Assembly: GCA_035259145.1 (NCBI GenBank)
Contig: DATFWQ010000287.1
Coordinates: 1 to 7,442 of the forward strand
Direction of reading: 5' to 3'
Length of the DNA: 7,442 nucleotides
From: CF-161 sp035259145
GTDB lineage: Bacteria > Chloroflexota > Dormibacteria > Dormibacterales > Dormibacteraceae
The notes under the pieces are model-generated. The model was not told the origin of the DNA. It searched no databases and saw only the letters and a list, made by a program, of their open reading frames with translations. Positions 1-6,185 of the stretch are shown piece by piece; within the stretch, counting starts at the first letter, position 1; each line of letters starts with the position of its first letter. The position numbers were made by a program, and so were the translations under genes.

Positions 1-73
1 TCAGGTCAACTGGAGGGATGTTGACGTTCACCGGCGATTGAGCCAGTGGGGCCAGCACAGCCAGAAGATCCAT
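1..73 (-). CDS. 5' end of an unidentified gene, runs off the left edge
   Basis: An ATG at 73-71 opens a minus-strand frame of 24 codons without a stop up to the window edge. It begins MDLLAVLAPL and ends VNVNIPPVDL at the edge. A purine-rich GGAGAG ribosome binding site lies just upstream, with GGAG four bases from the ATG. The first twelve residues are hydrophobic and are followed by a proline-containing stretch. They could be a membrane segment or an uncleaved signal, but there is no basic n-region. The gene lies 137 nt downstream of the second ABC ATPase on the same strand, so it may be a fourth member of that operon or have its own promoter. I do not recognise the protein and too little is visible to assign a function. 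Confidence 0.5.
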   Translation of the reverse strand, partial: MDLLAVLAPLAQSPVNVNIPPVDL

Positions 74-165
74 TTCTCTCCGTGAATGTTGAGCGGAACG
101 TTGACGGGGGCGGCGGAGAGCCGGACAGAGGCTACACCTTCGCGGCGATGTGCGCAACCGGGCTG

Positions 166-184
166 GCCGGGTAACTCCCCCGGC
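166..184 (-). terminator. Possible hairpin after the ABC operon
   Basis: GCCGGG (166-171) and CCCGGC (179-184) form a 6-bp all-GC stem around a 7-nt loop, about 27 nt beyond the stop of the second ATPase on the minus strand. No T-tract follows, so it does not meet the usual intrinsic terminator pattern. It could act as a weak terminator or a 3'-end stabiliser, or be chance pairing in GC-rich DNA. Confidence 0.22.
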
Positions 185-210
185 GTCGCTGACGAGTTTG
201 GCCTCTTGCT

Positions 211-894
211 TTAGTAGCCCGCCTCGTGGAGGATTCCGTCCTCCATCACCAGCGTCCTGTCGGCCTGCGCCGCTTCAGCTTCGTCGTGAGTCGTGAACAC
301 GACAGCCACGTCGCTTCGCGCGGCGTCGTGCAGCAGGCTCACGATCTCCCCGGCGGTGGCCGTGTCGAGCTGAGCAGTCGGCTCGTCAGCGATGACGAGC
401 GATGGCGCCTTGACCAGGGCGCGGGCCAGCGCGACGCGCTGGCGCTCGCCACGCGACAGCTGGTCAGCTCGAAGGTGTGCACGTCCGTCGAGCGCGACCG
501 CTTCCAACGCGGCTGCGGTCATTCGCATCGCCTCCTCCTCCCGCTCTCCGGCGATGCGCATGGCCAGCGCCACGTTCTCGGCCGCGCTCAAGAGGGGCAC
601 CAGCCGGGGGGCCTGAAAAACCCAGCCCACGGTGCTCTGCAGGAACCAACGACGCTGCTCCTCCGACAGCTGGGTGACGTCCGTCCCGTCCACGAGCACC
701 CATCCCGTGTCCGGGGTGTCGAGGCCACCGCAGATTGAAAGTAGGGTCGACTTGCCTGAGCCTGAGCGGCCAAGGATCGCCACCATCTCGTTGCGTGCGA
801 CTCGCAGGCTTGCCCGCCGCACGACGAAGATCTGCTGGCCCGCCACGACGTATGAGCGGCTCAGCTCTTCTGCCACCAGGACGTCGGTTACCAC
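211..894 (-). CDS. ABC transporter ATPase 2 (MacB/LolD type), intact motifs
   Basis: This 227-residue nucleotide-binding protein should power the FtsX-type permease encoded upstream in the same operon. Visible motifs, in order, are Walker A GRSGSGKS (42-49), the Q-loop glutamine in WVFQ (Q94), signature LSRGERQR (146-153), Walker B LVIADEP with catalytic E171, D-loop QLD (175-177) and the H-loop H203 in TTHDE. All catalytic residues are present, and the length is typical of the LolD/MacB/FtsE-like family. The chosen start is the GTG at 894-892, preceded by AGGG at about seven bases. It overlaps the stop codon of ATPase 1 by 7 nt, which implies translational coupling. The same frame continues open upstream, but that part reads as an arginine- and proline-rich shadow of ATPase 1. 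The substrate is unknown. Export, lipoprotein handling or a mechanotransmission role are all possible for this family. Confidence 0.93.
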   Translation of the reverse strand: MVTDVLVAEELSRSYVVAGQQIFVVRRASLRVARNEMVAILGRSGSGKSTLLSICGGLDTPDTGWVLVDGTDVTQLSEEQRRWFLQSTVGWVFQAPRLVPLLSAAENVALAMRIAGEREEEAMRMTAAALEAVALDGRAHLRADQLSRGERQRVALARALVKAPSLVIADEPTAQLDTATAGEIVSLLHDAARSDVAVVFTTHDEAEAAQADRTLVMEDGILHEAGY

Positions 895-1652
895 TGGCGT
901 CCCTGTGGCCCTGGGGCCAGCTCGCCGGCAGCGGCAGTCGCGATTCCGTCGCGGATGACGATGGTGCGGTCGACGTAGCGCGCGACGCGCGGGTCGTGGG
1001 TGACGATGATCGCCGCCGTGCCCAGGTTGCCCAGAAGCGCCCCCATATCCCCAAGCAGTTCGCGAGCGGTCGGCCAGTCCAGGCGCGCAGTCAACTCGTC
1101 CGCCAGAAGCAGGTTCGGCCGGTTGGCCAGCGCCACAGCGACCGCCAGCCGCTGCATCTCGGCCGGCGTCAGCTGGTCCGGGGTGTAGTACAGCCAGTCG
1201 CCCAGCCGCAGCGCGTCCAGGAGTCCAACCGCTGCGTCGATCCGGGCCAGCTGAGAGCTCCCGTCGCCCAACATCGGGACCAGGACGTTCTGAAGCGCGG
1301 TGAGGCCCATCAACAGCCCCGCCTCCGACTGCTGCCAGACGTAGCCGATGGTCCGCCGCCGGTACGCCTCCCGGCTGCGCCGCCCGATGCGGGTCAGATC
1401 GTGCCCGGCAACGACCACCCGACCAGATGTCGGTTTCTCCAGGCCGGCCAGGATGTTCAGAAGGGTCGTCTTCCCGCTGCCGCTCCGGCCCATGACCGCG
1501 AGGCGCTCGCCAATCAGCACGTCGAGGTCGACGTGTCTCAAGGCCTCGACCTGGTTGGGACCGTTGCCGTAGGAGTGGGAGAGCTCCCTGATCTCTGCGA
1601 GTGCGCCGGGCATGGCTCCCGGAAAAGCAGGCTGGCCGAACACGTCTGTCAT
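888..1652 (-). CDS. ABC transporter ATPase 1 with degenerate signature motif
   Basis: This is a 254-residue ABC ATPase of the MacB/LolD type, the first of two unequal ATPases in the operon. Motifs are Walker A GRSGSGKT (55-62), a Q-loop region YVWQQ (Q107/Q108), Walker B LLLADEL with E186, D-loop RLD (190-192) and H-loop H219 in VTHD. The signature is abnormal: where LSGGQ is expected there is LTPAE (161-165), followed by a normal MQR. Serine and both glycines, which contact the ATP gamma-phosphate across the dimer, are lost. The Walker B tail is DELT rather than DEPT. The ATG at 1652-1650 overlaps the permease stop as ATGA, with AGGG six bases upstream. By analogy with heterodimeric ABC proteins, I infer that it pairs with ATPase 2 to give one active and one impaired ATP site. 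Confidence 0.92.
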   Translation of the reverse strand: MTDVFGQPAFPGAMPGALAEIRELSHSYGNGPNQVEALRHVDLDVLIGERLAVMGRSGSGKTTLLNILAGLEKPTSGRVVVAGHDLTRIGRRSREAYRRRTIGYVWQQSEAGLLMGLTALQNVLVPMLGDGSSQLARIDAAVGLLDALRLGDWLYYTPDQLTPAEMQRLAVAVALANRPNLLLADELTARLDWPTARELLGDMGALLGNLGTAAIIVTHDPRVARYVDRTIVIRDGIATAAAGELAPGPQGRQW

Positions 1653-3748
1653 GGCTGGCCCTGTGAGTCGAACGGGTTGGCGTGGATCGGAAGCCGGCGT
1701 GCCACCGAACCGGCGATGAGCATGGCGAGCAAGAGGCAGACGAGAGCCGAGGCGAGGCTGGCCGCGGCCAGCTGGAGGGCCAGTCCCGTCGGCCTGGCCA
1801 GGGGCAGTCCGGCCACGGCAAGCGCCAGCCCAAGAAGGCTGCCGACAACCAGCGCTGACATCGTTACGGAGGCCTGCTCTTTGGCCACGCTGCGTGTCAG
1901 GTCGGCGATTGCCAAACCGTGAGCCAGCATGCCGCTGTACTCCTGGAAACGACGGCGGGCTGCGGATCGGAAGTGCAGCCCGAATGCGGCCAGGGCGAGG
2001 GCGAGCGCGATTACGGTCCCAACCAGCAGTCCTGCCCCCAGGCCCGCTCCAAGGGCCGGCTGATGGCTCGTCACCTGGGGCTCCGGACCGAGCCCAAGGC
2101 CGATGGCGGCGAAGACGCCGATTGCGACCGCGAGGATCATGACGAAGGTCGCCGCCGCGTGCTGCTCGGGCGATCGCTTGAGCTGCCACCCCGCCAGCGC
2201 GCCGGCCACGCTGCTCGGCTGCACCGCCCAGCCAAGCGGCCAGAGCTGCACGATAGCGGCGGTAAGCAGGATGAGGCCGACGGTTGGGGCCAGGCCCAGC
2301 AGGGCGGGCAACGGGTCCGGAGCGTGCTGAACCAGGCCGCTTGTCCATGGCAGCCTGGGCAGCGCGAGTTCGGTCATTCCTGCCAAACCCAGGATCAGAG
2401 CTGTGCCGGCTCGCCGCCACCAGGCCCGGGCGCTTCGGAACGGAGCCTCCAGAGAGGGGTCCAGCTCGCGGCGCGCAGCCCCAGCCGCGAGTAGGCCGAG
2501 CAGCGCAAGCAGCCCGACAAGATTGGCAACCATTGCCGCCGCCACTCCGGTGACATCCTCCTGGTGCAGCCATCCTGGCGAGATCCCTGATCCGATCAGG
2601 CTCAGAACCGCGACGAAGAGCAGGCCACCGGCCACACCGACGGGCAGAGCGCACAACGTCAGCGCTGCCAGCCCCGAAAAGGCAGTGCGCCATACCCGTC
2701 CGCTGGGCCACCCTCGGGCTCGCAGCACCGCCAGCTCATGCGCCTCGCGGTCAAGGAATCGAGCCCCGACCAGCGCCACCACGAACAGTCCGAGAAGCGT
2801 CATGGCTGCGGCGAACAGGTGTATTGCCGTCGAAACCTGGACCTGCAAGGTGTGGAAGCTCTCAAGGCTGGGCGCCAGCGACGTGGTCAGGCGCCGGTCG
2901 GGGGTCTTGAGTTCGGCTGTGAGTCGCCGTACCTGGTCCGCAACCACCGCAGCCTTTCCGGGATCGACCGCATCTGAACTGGCCCAGTAGCGCAGCCGGG
3001 CCGTCGGGCCCTGCGGTGGGTGCTGCTTCACGAGTTCGAAGAAGTCGAAGCGGCCCATCGTAAGCTGCAGGCTGTTTGGCGGCTGACCCCAGTAAGGGTC
3101 CTTGAGGTCGAGCGGCTGCCAGAAGCCGACGATCCTTGCACACCAGCGGGGAGTGGCCGCACCGCCTGTGAAGTCGAAGCACACGCGATCGCTCAGCCGG
3201 AGGCCCAGCCGGTCGGCGGCTGCCTGGGGCATGGTCACGGCGGTCTCTCCACCGCCAAGAGCGTCCGGAGGCAGTGAGCCGGCGTCCACAGTGACGTGCG
3301 AAGCGAGGTGGTCCAGGTATGCGGCGGTCAGTGCTTGCTGGGCCGGTGCCGGGCCGGCCGGAGCACCTCCCACGGTGACGACGTGCAACGGCCCTACCGT
3401 CGCGTTGGCGGCGAGGGGTACCAGGGCGCTGCCGGTGCGGCCGGCGACACGGCCGTCGACGTCGCGCTCGAACTTGTTGAACGTGTTGAGGTCGCTCACG
3501 TTCTGCTCCACCGTCAGCGCACCGTCCCGGGCGAGCGTCTGCGCCAGTCCGGATCGAACCGCCATCGCGTCAAGGAGAGGGAGCAGGGCCGGCATGGCGA
3601 TGGCGCCCGCGAGACAGAGCCACAGCGCCACAGCCCAACCTGGACGGCGGGTAGCCAGCAGCCAGGCCAGCTTTGCCCGGGTCAGGCCGGGAGCCTCGGC
3701 CACGCGCGCGTCGCGTGCGCGGTTCGCCTCGGCGCGGACCGCGTTCAC
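1649..3748 (-). CDS. FtsX/MacB-type ABC permease with two membrane halves
   Basis: This is an integral membrane permease of 699 residues. After a basic cytoplasmic N-terminus, TM1 lies near 38-58. A large extracytoplasmic domain follows (about 60-305) with two cysteines, 190 and 203, that could pair. Three membrane segments come next (about 307-331, 356-385, 401-425). Just after the first of these is the FtsX-type stretch REAHELAVLRARGWPSG. A second half follows, with segments near 480-503, 531-553, 569-591, 628-650 and 654-681. It repeats an FtsX-like cytoplasmic loop (RRRFQEYSGMLAHG), but its extracytoplasmic loop is only about 15 residues. The GTG at 3748 is chosen because GGAGG sits five bases upstream. 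A GTG at 3763 would add five residues. The gene leads an operon with two ATPases. No substrate can be read from the sequence. Confidence 0.9.
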   Translation of the reverse strand: MNAVRAEANRARDARVAEAPGLTRAKLAWLLATRRPGWAVALWLCLAGAIAMPALLPLLDAMAVRSGLAQTLARDGALTVEQNVSDLNTFNKFERDVDGRVAGRTGSALVPLAANATVGPLHVVTVGGAPAGPAPAQQALTAAYLDHLASHVTVDAGSLPPDALGGGETAVTMPQAAADRLGLRLSDRVCFDFTGGAATPRWCARIVGFWQPLDLKDPYWGQPPNSLQLTMGRFDFFELVKQHPPQGPTARLRYWASSDAVDPGKAAVVADQVRRLTAELKTPDRRLTTSLAPSLESFHTLQVQVSTAIHLFAAAMTLLGLFVVALVGARFLDREAHELAVLRARGWPSGRVWRTAFSGLAALTLCALPVGVAGGLLFVAVLSLIGSGISPGWLHQEDVTGVAAAMVANLVGLLALLGLLAAGAARRELDPSLEAPFRSARAWWRRAGTALILGLAGMTELALPRLPWTSGLVQHAPDPLPALLGLAPTVGLILLTAAIVQLWPLGWAVQPSSVAGALAGWQLKRSPEQHAAATFVMILAVAIGVFAAIGLGLGPEPQVTSHQPALGAGLGAGLLVGTVIALALALAAFGLHFRSAARRRFQEYSGMLAHGLAIADLTRSVAKEQASVTMSALVVGSLLGLALAVAGLPLARPTGLALQLAAASLASALVCLLLAMLIAGSVARRLPIHANPFDSQGQP

Positions 3749-3776
3749 TCGCCCCTCCACCACAGAAGGTAAGGGC

Positions 3777-3815
3777 TCACCCGCACAGCCCTGACCCCCA
3801 AGCCGCGGGGCTCAT
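3777..3815 (-). CDS. Possible 12-residue leader peptide upstream of the permease
   Basis: A minus-strand ATG at 3815 is preceded by AAGGAGGGATC, the strongest Shine-Dalgarno match in the window, with AGGAGG four bases from the ATG. It reads MSPAAWGSGLCG and stops at TGA 3779-3777, 28 nt before the chosen permease start. The frame does not continue into the permease. The combination of an excellent ribosome binding site and immediate termination in front of an operon resembles a leader ORF that sets translation or transcription of the downstream genes. It has a single Trp and a single Cys and no run of one amino acid, so no specific attenuator logic can be read. It could also be the remnant of an older permease start or chance. 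Confidence 0.35.
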   Translation of the reverse strand: MSPAAWGSGLCG

Positions 3816-3871
3816 GATCCCTCCTTGGTATGACGCGACGGCCGTCTCTCCCGGGGGGCGACGATCCCCTT

Positions 3872-3902
3872 TGCCGGTGCCGCCAGGCAGAGCCCACCGG
3901 CA
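3872..3902. repeat. 8-bp inverted repeat, possible operator or hairpin
   Basis: TGCCGGTG (3872-3879) is the exact inverse of CACCGGCA (3895-3902), with 15 nt between the arms. It lies 57-87 bp upstream of the 12-codon ORF on the permease side of the intergenic region. The position would suit a regulator-binding dyad or a 5' leader hairpin. Inverted repeats of this size also arise by chance in GC-rich DNA, so confidence is low. Confidence 0.25.
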
Positions 3903-4046
3903 CAACCCCAGCACGTCGCCGTCAACCTGCCGACCACCAATTCTCCGACAAACGCACGACCGTTGCCAGGCTACCCGCCCGCGGACGGCGATCGCCAGGC
4001 ATCGCCCGTGCAGACCGACCGGCGCTAGCCATCGGCTTCGCGGCTC

Positions 4047-4055
4047 TGCTAGCCT
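4047..4055 (+). promoter_or_regulatory. Possible extended -10 element for the sortase gene
   Basis: TGCTAGCCT fits the extended -10 layout TGnTAnnnT. A transcript from here would start near 4062, just before the TTG at 4066 and about 50 nt before the GTG at 4114. No good -35 is present. The sequence TAGCC is repeated 24 bp upstream, which could reflect an operator or be coincidence. The call is weak. Confidence 0.22.
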
Positions 4056-4065
4056 TTGCGCCGCC

Positions 4066-4752
4066 TTGAGAGCCCGTGAACGGCGTACTCCACGCCGGCG
4101 CCGGGGAGGGACGGTGGCTCTTGGACTCCTGCTGGCAACGGTCTTCGGAGTGGCAGTTGCGACCCGCGGGACGTGGCCCGGCGTCAGCCTGCCGTGGCCT
4201 GCCATAGCCACGGTCGGCAGCCCGACCGCCCGCGCCACCGCAACACCGTCGCCGGCGCCGACTGCGAGTCCCAACGACCTCCTCCGGCAGGCGCTGGCCA
4301 TCGTGGCTCCCGCCAAGCCGCCTGTGCGGCTGAAGATCCCCACCATCAACGTCGATGCTGCCGTCGAGCAGGTCGGGGTCGACTCCCAGGGGCGCGTCGC
4401 AGCCCCGACCAGAACCGACAACGTCGGCTGGTACAGGCTGGGGACGGCGCCGGGGGACGCCGGTGACGCGGTGATGGACGGTCATCTCGACTGGTACGAC
4501 GGCCCAGCCGTATTCTGGCGGCTCGGCAAGATGAAAGTGGGCGATCAGATCATGGTCCTTCGCGAGGATGGCACACAGGCGAAGTTTGTCGTGGACGCGA
4601 CGTCCGTGATGCCATACGATGCCTCCACCGACGGACTCTTTACCAAGAGCGGCCCACCCGCGCTGACACTGATCACCTGCGCGGGAACGTGGGACCGCCA
4701 GCGGGGAACGTACCTGCAGCGCCTGGTGGTTCACGCCTACCTCGTGCTCTAG
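4066..4752 (+). CDS. Class F-like sortase (LPXTG transpeptidase)
   Basis: A sortase cleaves a C-terminal sorting motif outside the cell membrane and transfers the protein through a cysteine thioester. With the TTG start the protein has 228 residues: a basic n-region (RERRTPRRRRGG), one hydrophobic anchor (about 17-32), a Pro/Thr/Ala-rich linker (about 48-70), and a catalytic domain from about 80 to the end. Catalytic residues are H140 in MDGHLDWYDGPAVF, C205 in LITCAGTWD, and R219 in YLQRLVVHA. The DGH-LD-x-x-x-GPAVF pattern fits class F/E-like sortases better than class A. The start is uncertain: TTG 4066 supplies the basic n-region but has no ribosome binding site, while GTG 4114 has a strong GGGGAGGG but leaves no basic residues. 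The neighbouring lipoprotein downstream ends in LPGTG, a possible substrate. Confidence 0.88.
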   Translation: MRARERRTPRRRRGGTVALGLLLATVFGVAVATRGTWPGVSLPWPAIATVGSPTARATATPSPAPTASPNDLLRQALAIVAPAKPPVRLKIPTINVDAAVEQVGVDSQGRVAAPTRTDNVGWYRLGTAPGDAGDAVMDGHLDWYDGPAVFWRLGKMKVGDQIMVLREDGTQAKFVVDATSVMPYDASTDGLFTKSGPPALTLITCAGTWDRQRGTYLQRLVVHAYLVL

Positions 4753-4820
4753 ATGGCCGTCAGTCAAAGGACCGTCTCTAGGATCGGATTGGCCCGCGGC
4801 GTCACCGTGCGCGTAAGCGA

Positions 4821-4849
4821 TTGAGATTCCCAAGCCCGATTGGTACGAT
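4821..4849 (+). promoter_or_regulatory. Sigma70-type promoter of the binding-protein operon
   Basis: TTGAGA (4821-4826), a 17-nt spacer and TACGAT (4844-4849) match the housekeeping promoter consensus at 5/6 and 4/6 positions with ideal spacing. The expected transcription start falls at about 4856-4858, directly before the ATG at 4859. No ribosome binding site precedes that ATG, so a leaderless or nearly leaderless mRNA is predicted. This promoter would drive the two binding-protein genes and the gene starting at 7429 independently of the sortase gene. Confidence 0.6.
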
Positions 4850-4858
4850 TGCCGGTCC

Positions 4859-6184
4859 ATGGGGGGACAGCGTCATTTCCTGAACCAGAAGTTCATACCT
4901 GTCGTGGCGGCGGTCCTGATTGGCGCCGCTTGCAACAGCCCGATCGGCAACAACCCGCAGCCGACTCCGAAGGTCGGCGATCCGATCGTGATCGGTGCGC
5001 CGCTCGCGGCGTCCGGCACTTTCGTTCAGGAGGGAGGGCTTACCAAGCAGGGCTACGAGCTGTGGGCTGACTGGGCGAACCGGGATGGCGGGATCCTCGT
5101 CCAGAACGTCAGGCATCCGGTCAAGATCGCCTACGAGGACGACGCAAGCCAGGCTCAGCAGGCCGCTCAAGTAACGGAGAAGCTGATAACCGAGGAGGGC
5201 GCGAAGTTCCTACTGGCGCCTTTCGGCACGACGAATGCCGTGACGGCCGCCGGGGTTGCAGACAAGCATCACATGCCCATGGTCGCCTCCAACGCGATCG
5301 GGCGCACGATCTTCATGCAGGGCTACAAGTACGTATTCGGTGTGGTTGCATCGGCGGAGTCGTACACGCAGGCCGTCACCGACATGCTGGCGAGCATGAA
5401 TCCGAAGCCGGTCACACTCGCCGTCATCTCAGCCGACGACCTCTTCTCGCTTGCGGTTACCCAGGCGCTCACCGCCTACGCGACCTCGAAGGGTCAGCAG
5501 GTGGTGTTCAGCGCCAAATACCCCGCCGGGTCGACCAACCTGGCCCCACTCGTTCAGCAGGCGAAGGCGAAGAATCCTGACATCTTCGTCGACTCGGGCC
5601 ATCTGCTCGAGGCGGTCGCCGCGCACAAGGCCGCCAAGGACCTCCTCCTCGATGCCAAGGTATTCGTCTATGCGGTCGGACCGGGGCAGCCTGAGTTCGT
5701 CCAGGCGCTCGGCCCCAGCGCCGACTTCACCATCACCGCGTCTACGTGGACACCCCAGGCGCGATTCAAGGCTTCGTACTTCCTCTCGAGTGCGGAATAT
5801 GTGGCCGCCTACCGTAAGAAATACAACACTCAGCTCGAGCCGAGCTCGCTGGTGGCAAACGCGACCGCGGCCGGGGTCGCCCTCCAGAAGGCTATTGAGA
5901 ACGCCAACAGCCTCGATCCGGACGCGGTGCGAGAGGCGCTGATCAATCTGGACATAAACACCTTCTTCGGGCGCATCAAGTTCGACTCGCAGGGCCAGAA
6001 CACGTTCAAGAACATCCTGGTCGTGCAGGTTCAGAACGGCCAGACTCAGACCGTCTGGCCCTCTGAGGTTGCTTCGGCCGCACCCGTCTATCCGACACAG
6101 ACGTGGGAGGTGCGATTCGGAATGCCGCCCGCAGCGCCCAAAGCGAAGCTGCCCGGGACCGGCCATCCTCCAACGTACAAGTGA
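4859..6184 (+). CDS. LivK-type ABC substrate-binding lipoprotein 1 with C-terminal LPGTG
   Basis: This is a 441-residue extracytoplasmic solute-binding protein of the periplasmic-binding-protein type I, LivK/HAAT group (Peripla_BP_6 type). It captures a small ligand, typically a branched-chain or related amino acid, amide or urea, for an ABC importer. Residues 1-25 form a lipoprotein signal ending at C25 (VLIGAAC). The -3 glycine is less usual than leucine. The first lobe begins near 43 (IVIGAPLAASGTF). The ligand-site region reads LLAPFGTTNA (118-127), then HMPMVASNA (138-146), in the order seen in LivK proteins. After the fold ends, a Pro/Ala-rich tail carries LPGTG (431-435) six residues from the C-terminus, a sortase-like motif without the usual membrane segment. 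The start is ATG 4859, which has no ribosome binding site but sits at the predicted transcription start. The ligand cannot be named. Confidence 0.92.
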   Translation: MGGQRHFLNQKFIPVVAAVLIGAACNSPIGNNPQPTPKVGDPIVIGAPLAASGTFVQEGGLTKQGYELWADWANRDGGILVQNVRHPVKIAYEDDASQAQQAAQVTEKLITEEGAKFLLAPFGTTNAVTAAGVADKHHMPMVASNAIGRTIFMQGYKYVFGVVASAESYTQAVTDMLASMNPKPVTLAVISADDLFSLAVTQALTAYATSKGQQVVFSAKYPAGSTNLAPLVQQAKAKNPDIFVDSGHLLEAVAAHKAAKDLLLDAKVFVYAVGPGQPEFVQALGPSADFTITASTWTPQARFKASYFLSSAEYVAAYRKKYNTQLEPSSLVANATAAGVALQKAIENANSLDPDAVREALINLDINTFFGRIKFDSQGQNTFKNILVVQVQNGQTQTVWPSEVASAAPVYPTQTWEVRFGMPPAAPKAKLPGTGHPPTYK

Positions 6185-6185
6185 G

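Larger units (their letters stand above)
3749..4065. promoter_or_regulatory. Divergent intergenic region between permease and sortase genes
   Basis: About 317 nt separate the minus-strand permease start from the plus-strand sortase start. The region should hold the promoters for both directions. It contains a 12-codon minus-strand ORF (3777-3815), an inverted repeat (3872-3902), a perfect 10-bp palindrome GGCGATCGCC (3987-3996), and two copies of GCTAGCC 24 bp apart (4024-4030 and 4048-4054). The open frames crossing it have proline-, arginine- and serine-rich translations unlike real proteins, so I treat the rest as non-coding. No convincing minus-strand -35/-10 pair was found. Confidence 0.6.

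Noticed and set aside
74..210. Promoter for the leftmost gene (TTGCGC, 17 nt, TAGCCT on the minus strand)
   Set aside because: The -10 matches the consensus at only about half of its positions, which is too weak to list as a site.
735..1922. Long plus-strand open frame opposite the two ATPases
   Set aside because: The translation is an Arg/Pro/Gln-rich antisense shadow with no recognisable fold, while the minus strand encodes ATPases with all family motifs.
892..2711. Upstream extension of the two ATPase frames into neighbouring genes on the minus strand
   Set aside because: The extended parts overlap the coding frames of ATPase 1 or the permease and read as low-complexity Arg/Gly/Pro sequence. 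The starts at 894 and 1652 have coupling overlaps and ribosome binding sites.
3814..4065. Longer sortase starting at ATG 3814
   Set aside because: The added 84 residues are Pro/Arg/Ser-rich without domain character, would put the signal anchor internally, and cross the divergent promoter region.
4753..4820. Terminator between the sortase and the binding-protein operon
   Set aside because: No stable hairpin with a T-tract was found, so some read-through from the sortase gene into the operon remains possible.
4753..4824. 23-residue ORF directly after the sortase stop, in the same frame
   Set aside because: It has no ribosome binding site and no recognisable features, and the sortase fold is already complete before the TAG.
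3922..4860. Minus-strand open frame opposite the sortase gene
   Set aside because: The plus strand carries the sortase with His, Cys and Arg in correct context. The reverse frame shows no family features.
6069..6185. TTG 6069 as the start of binding protein 2
   Set aside because: It would overlap binding protein 1 by 116 nt and place a 39-residue Arg/Pro-rich segment in front of the lipoprotein signal.
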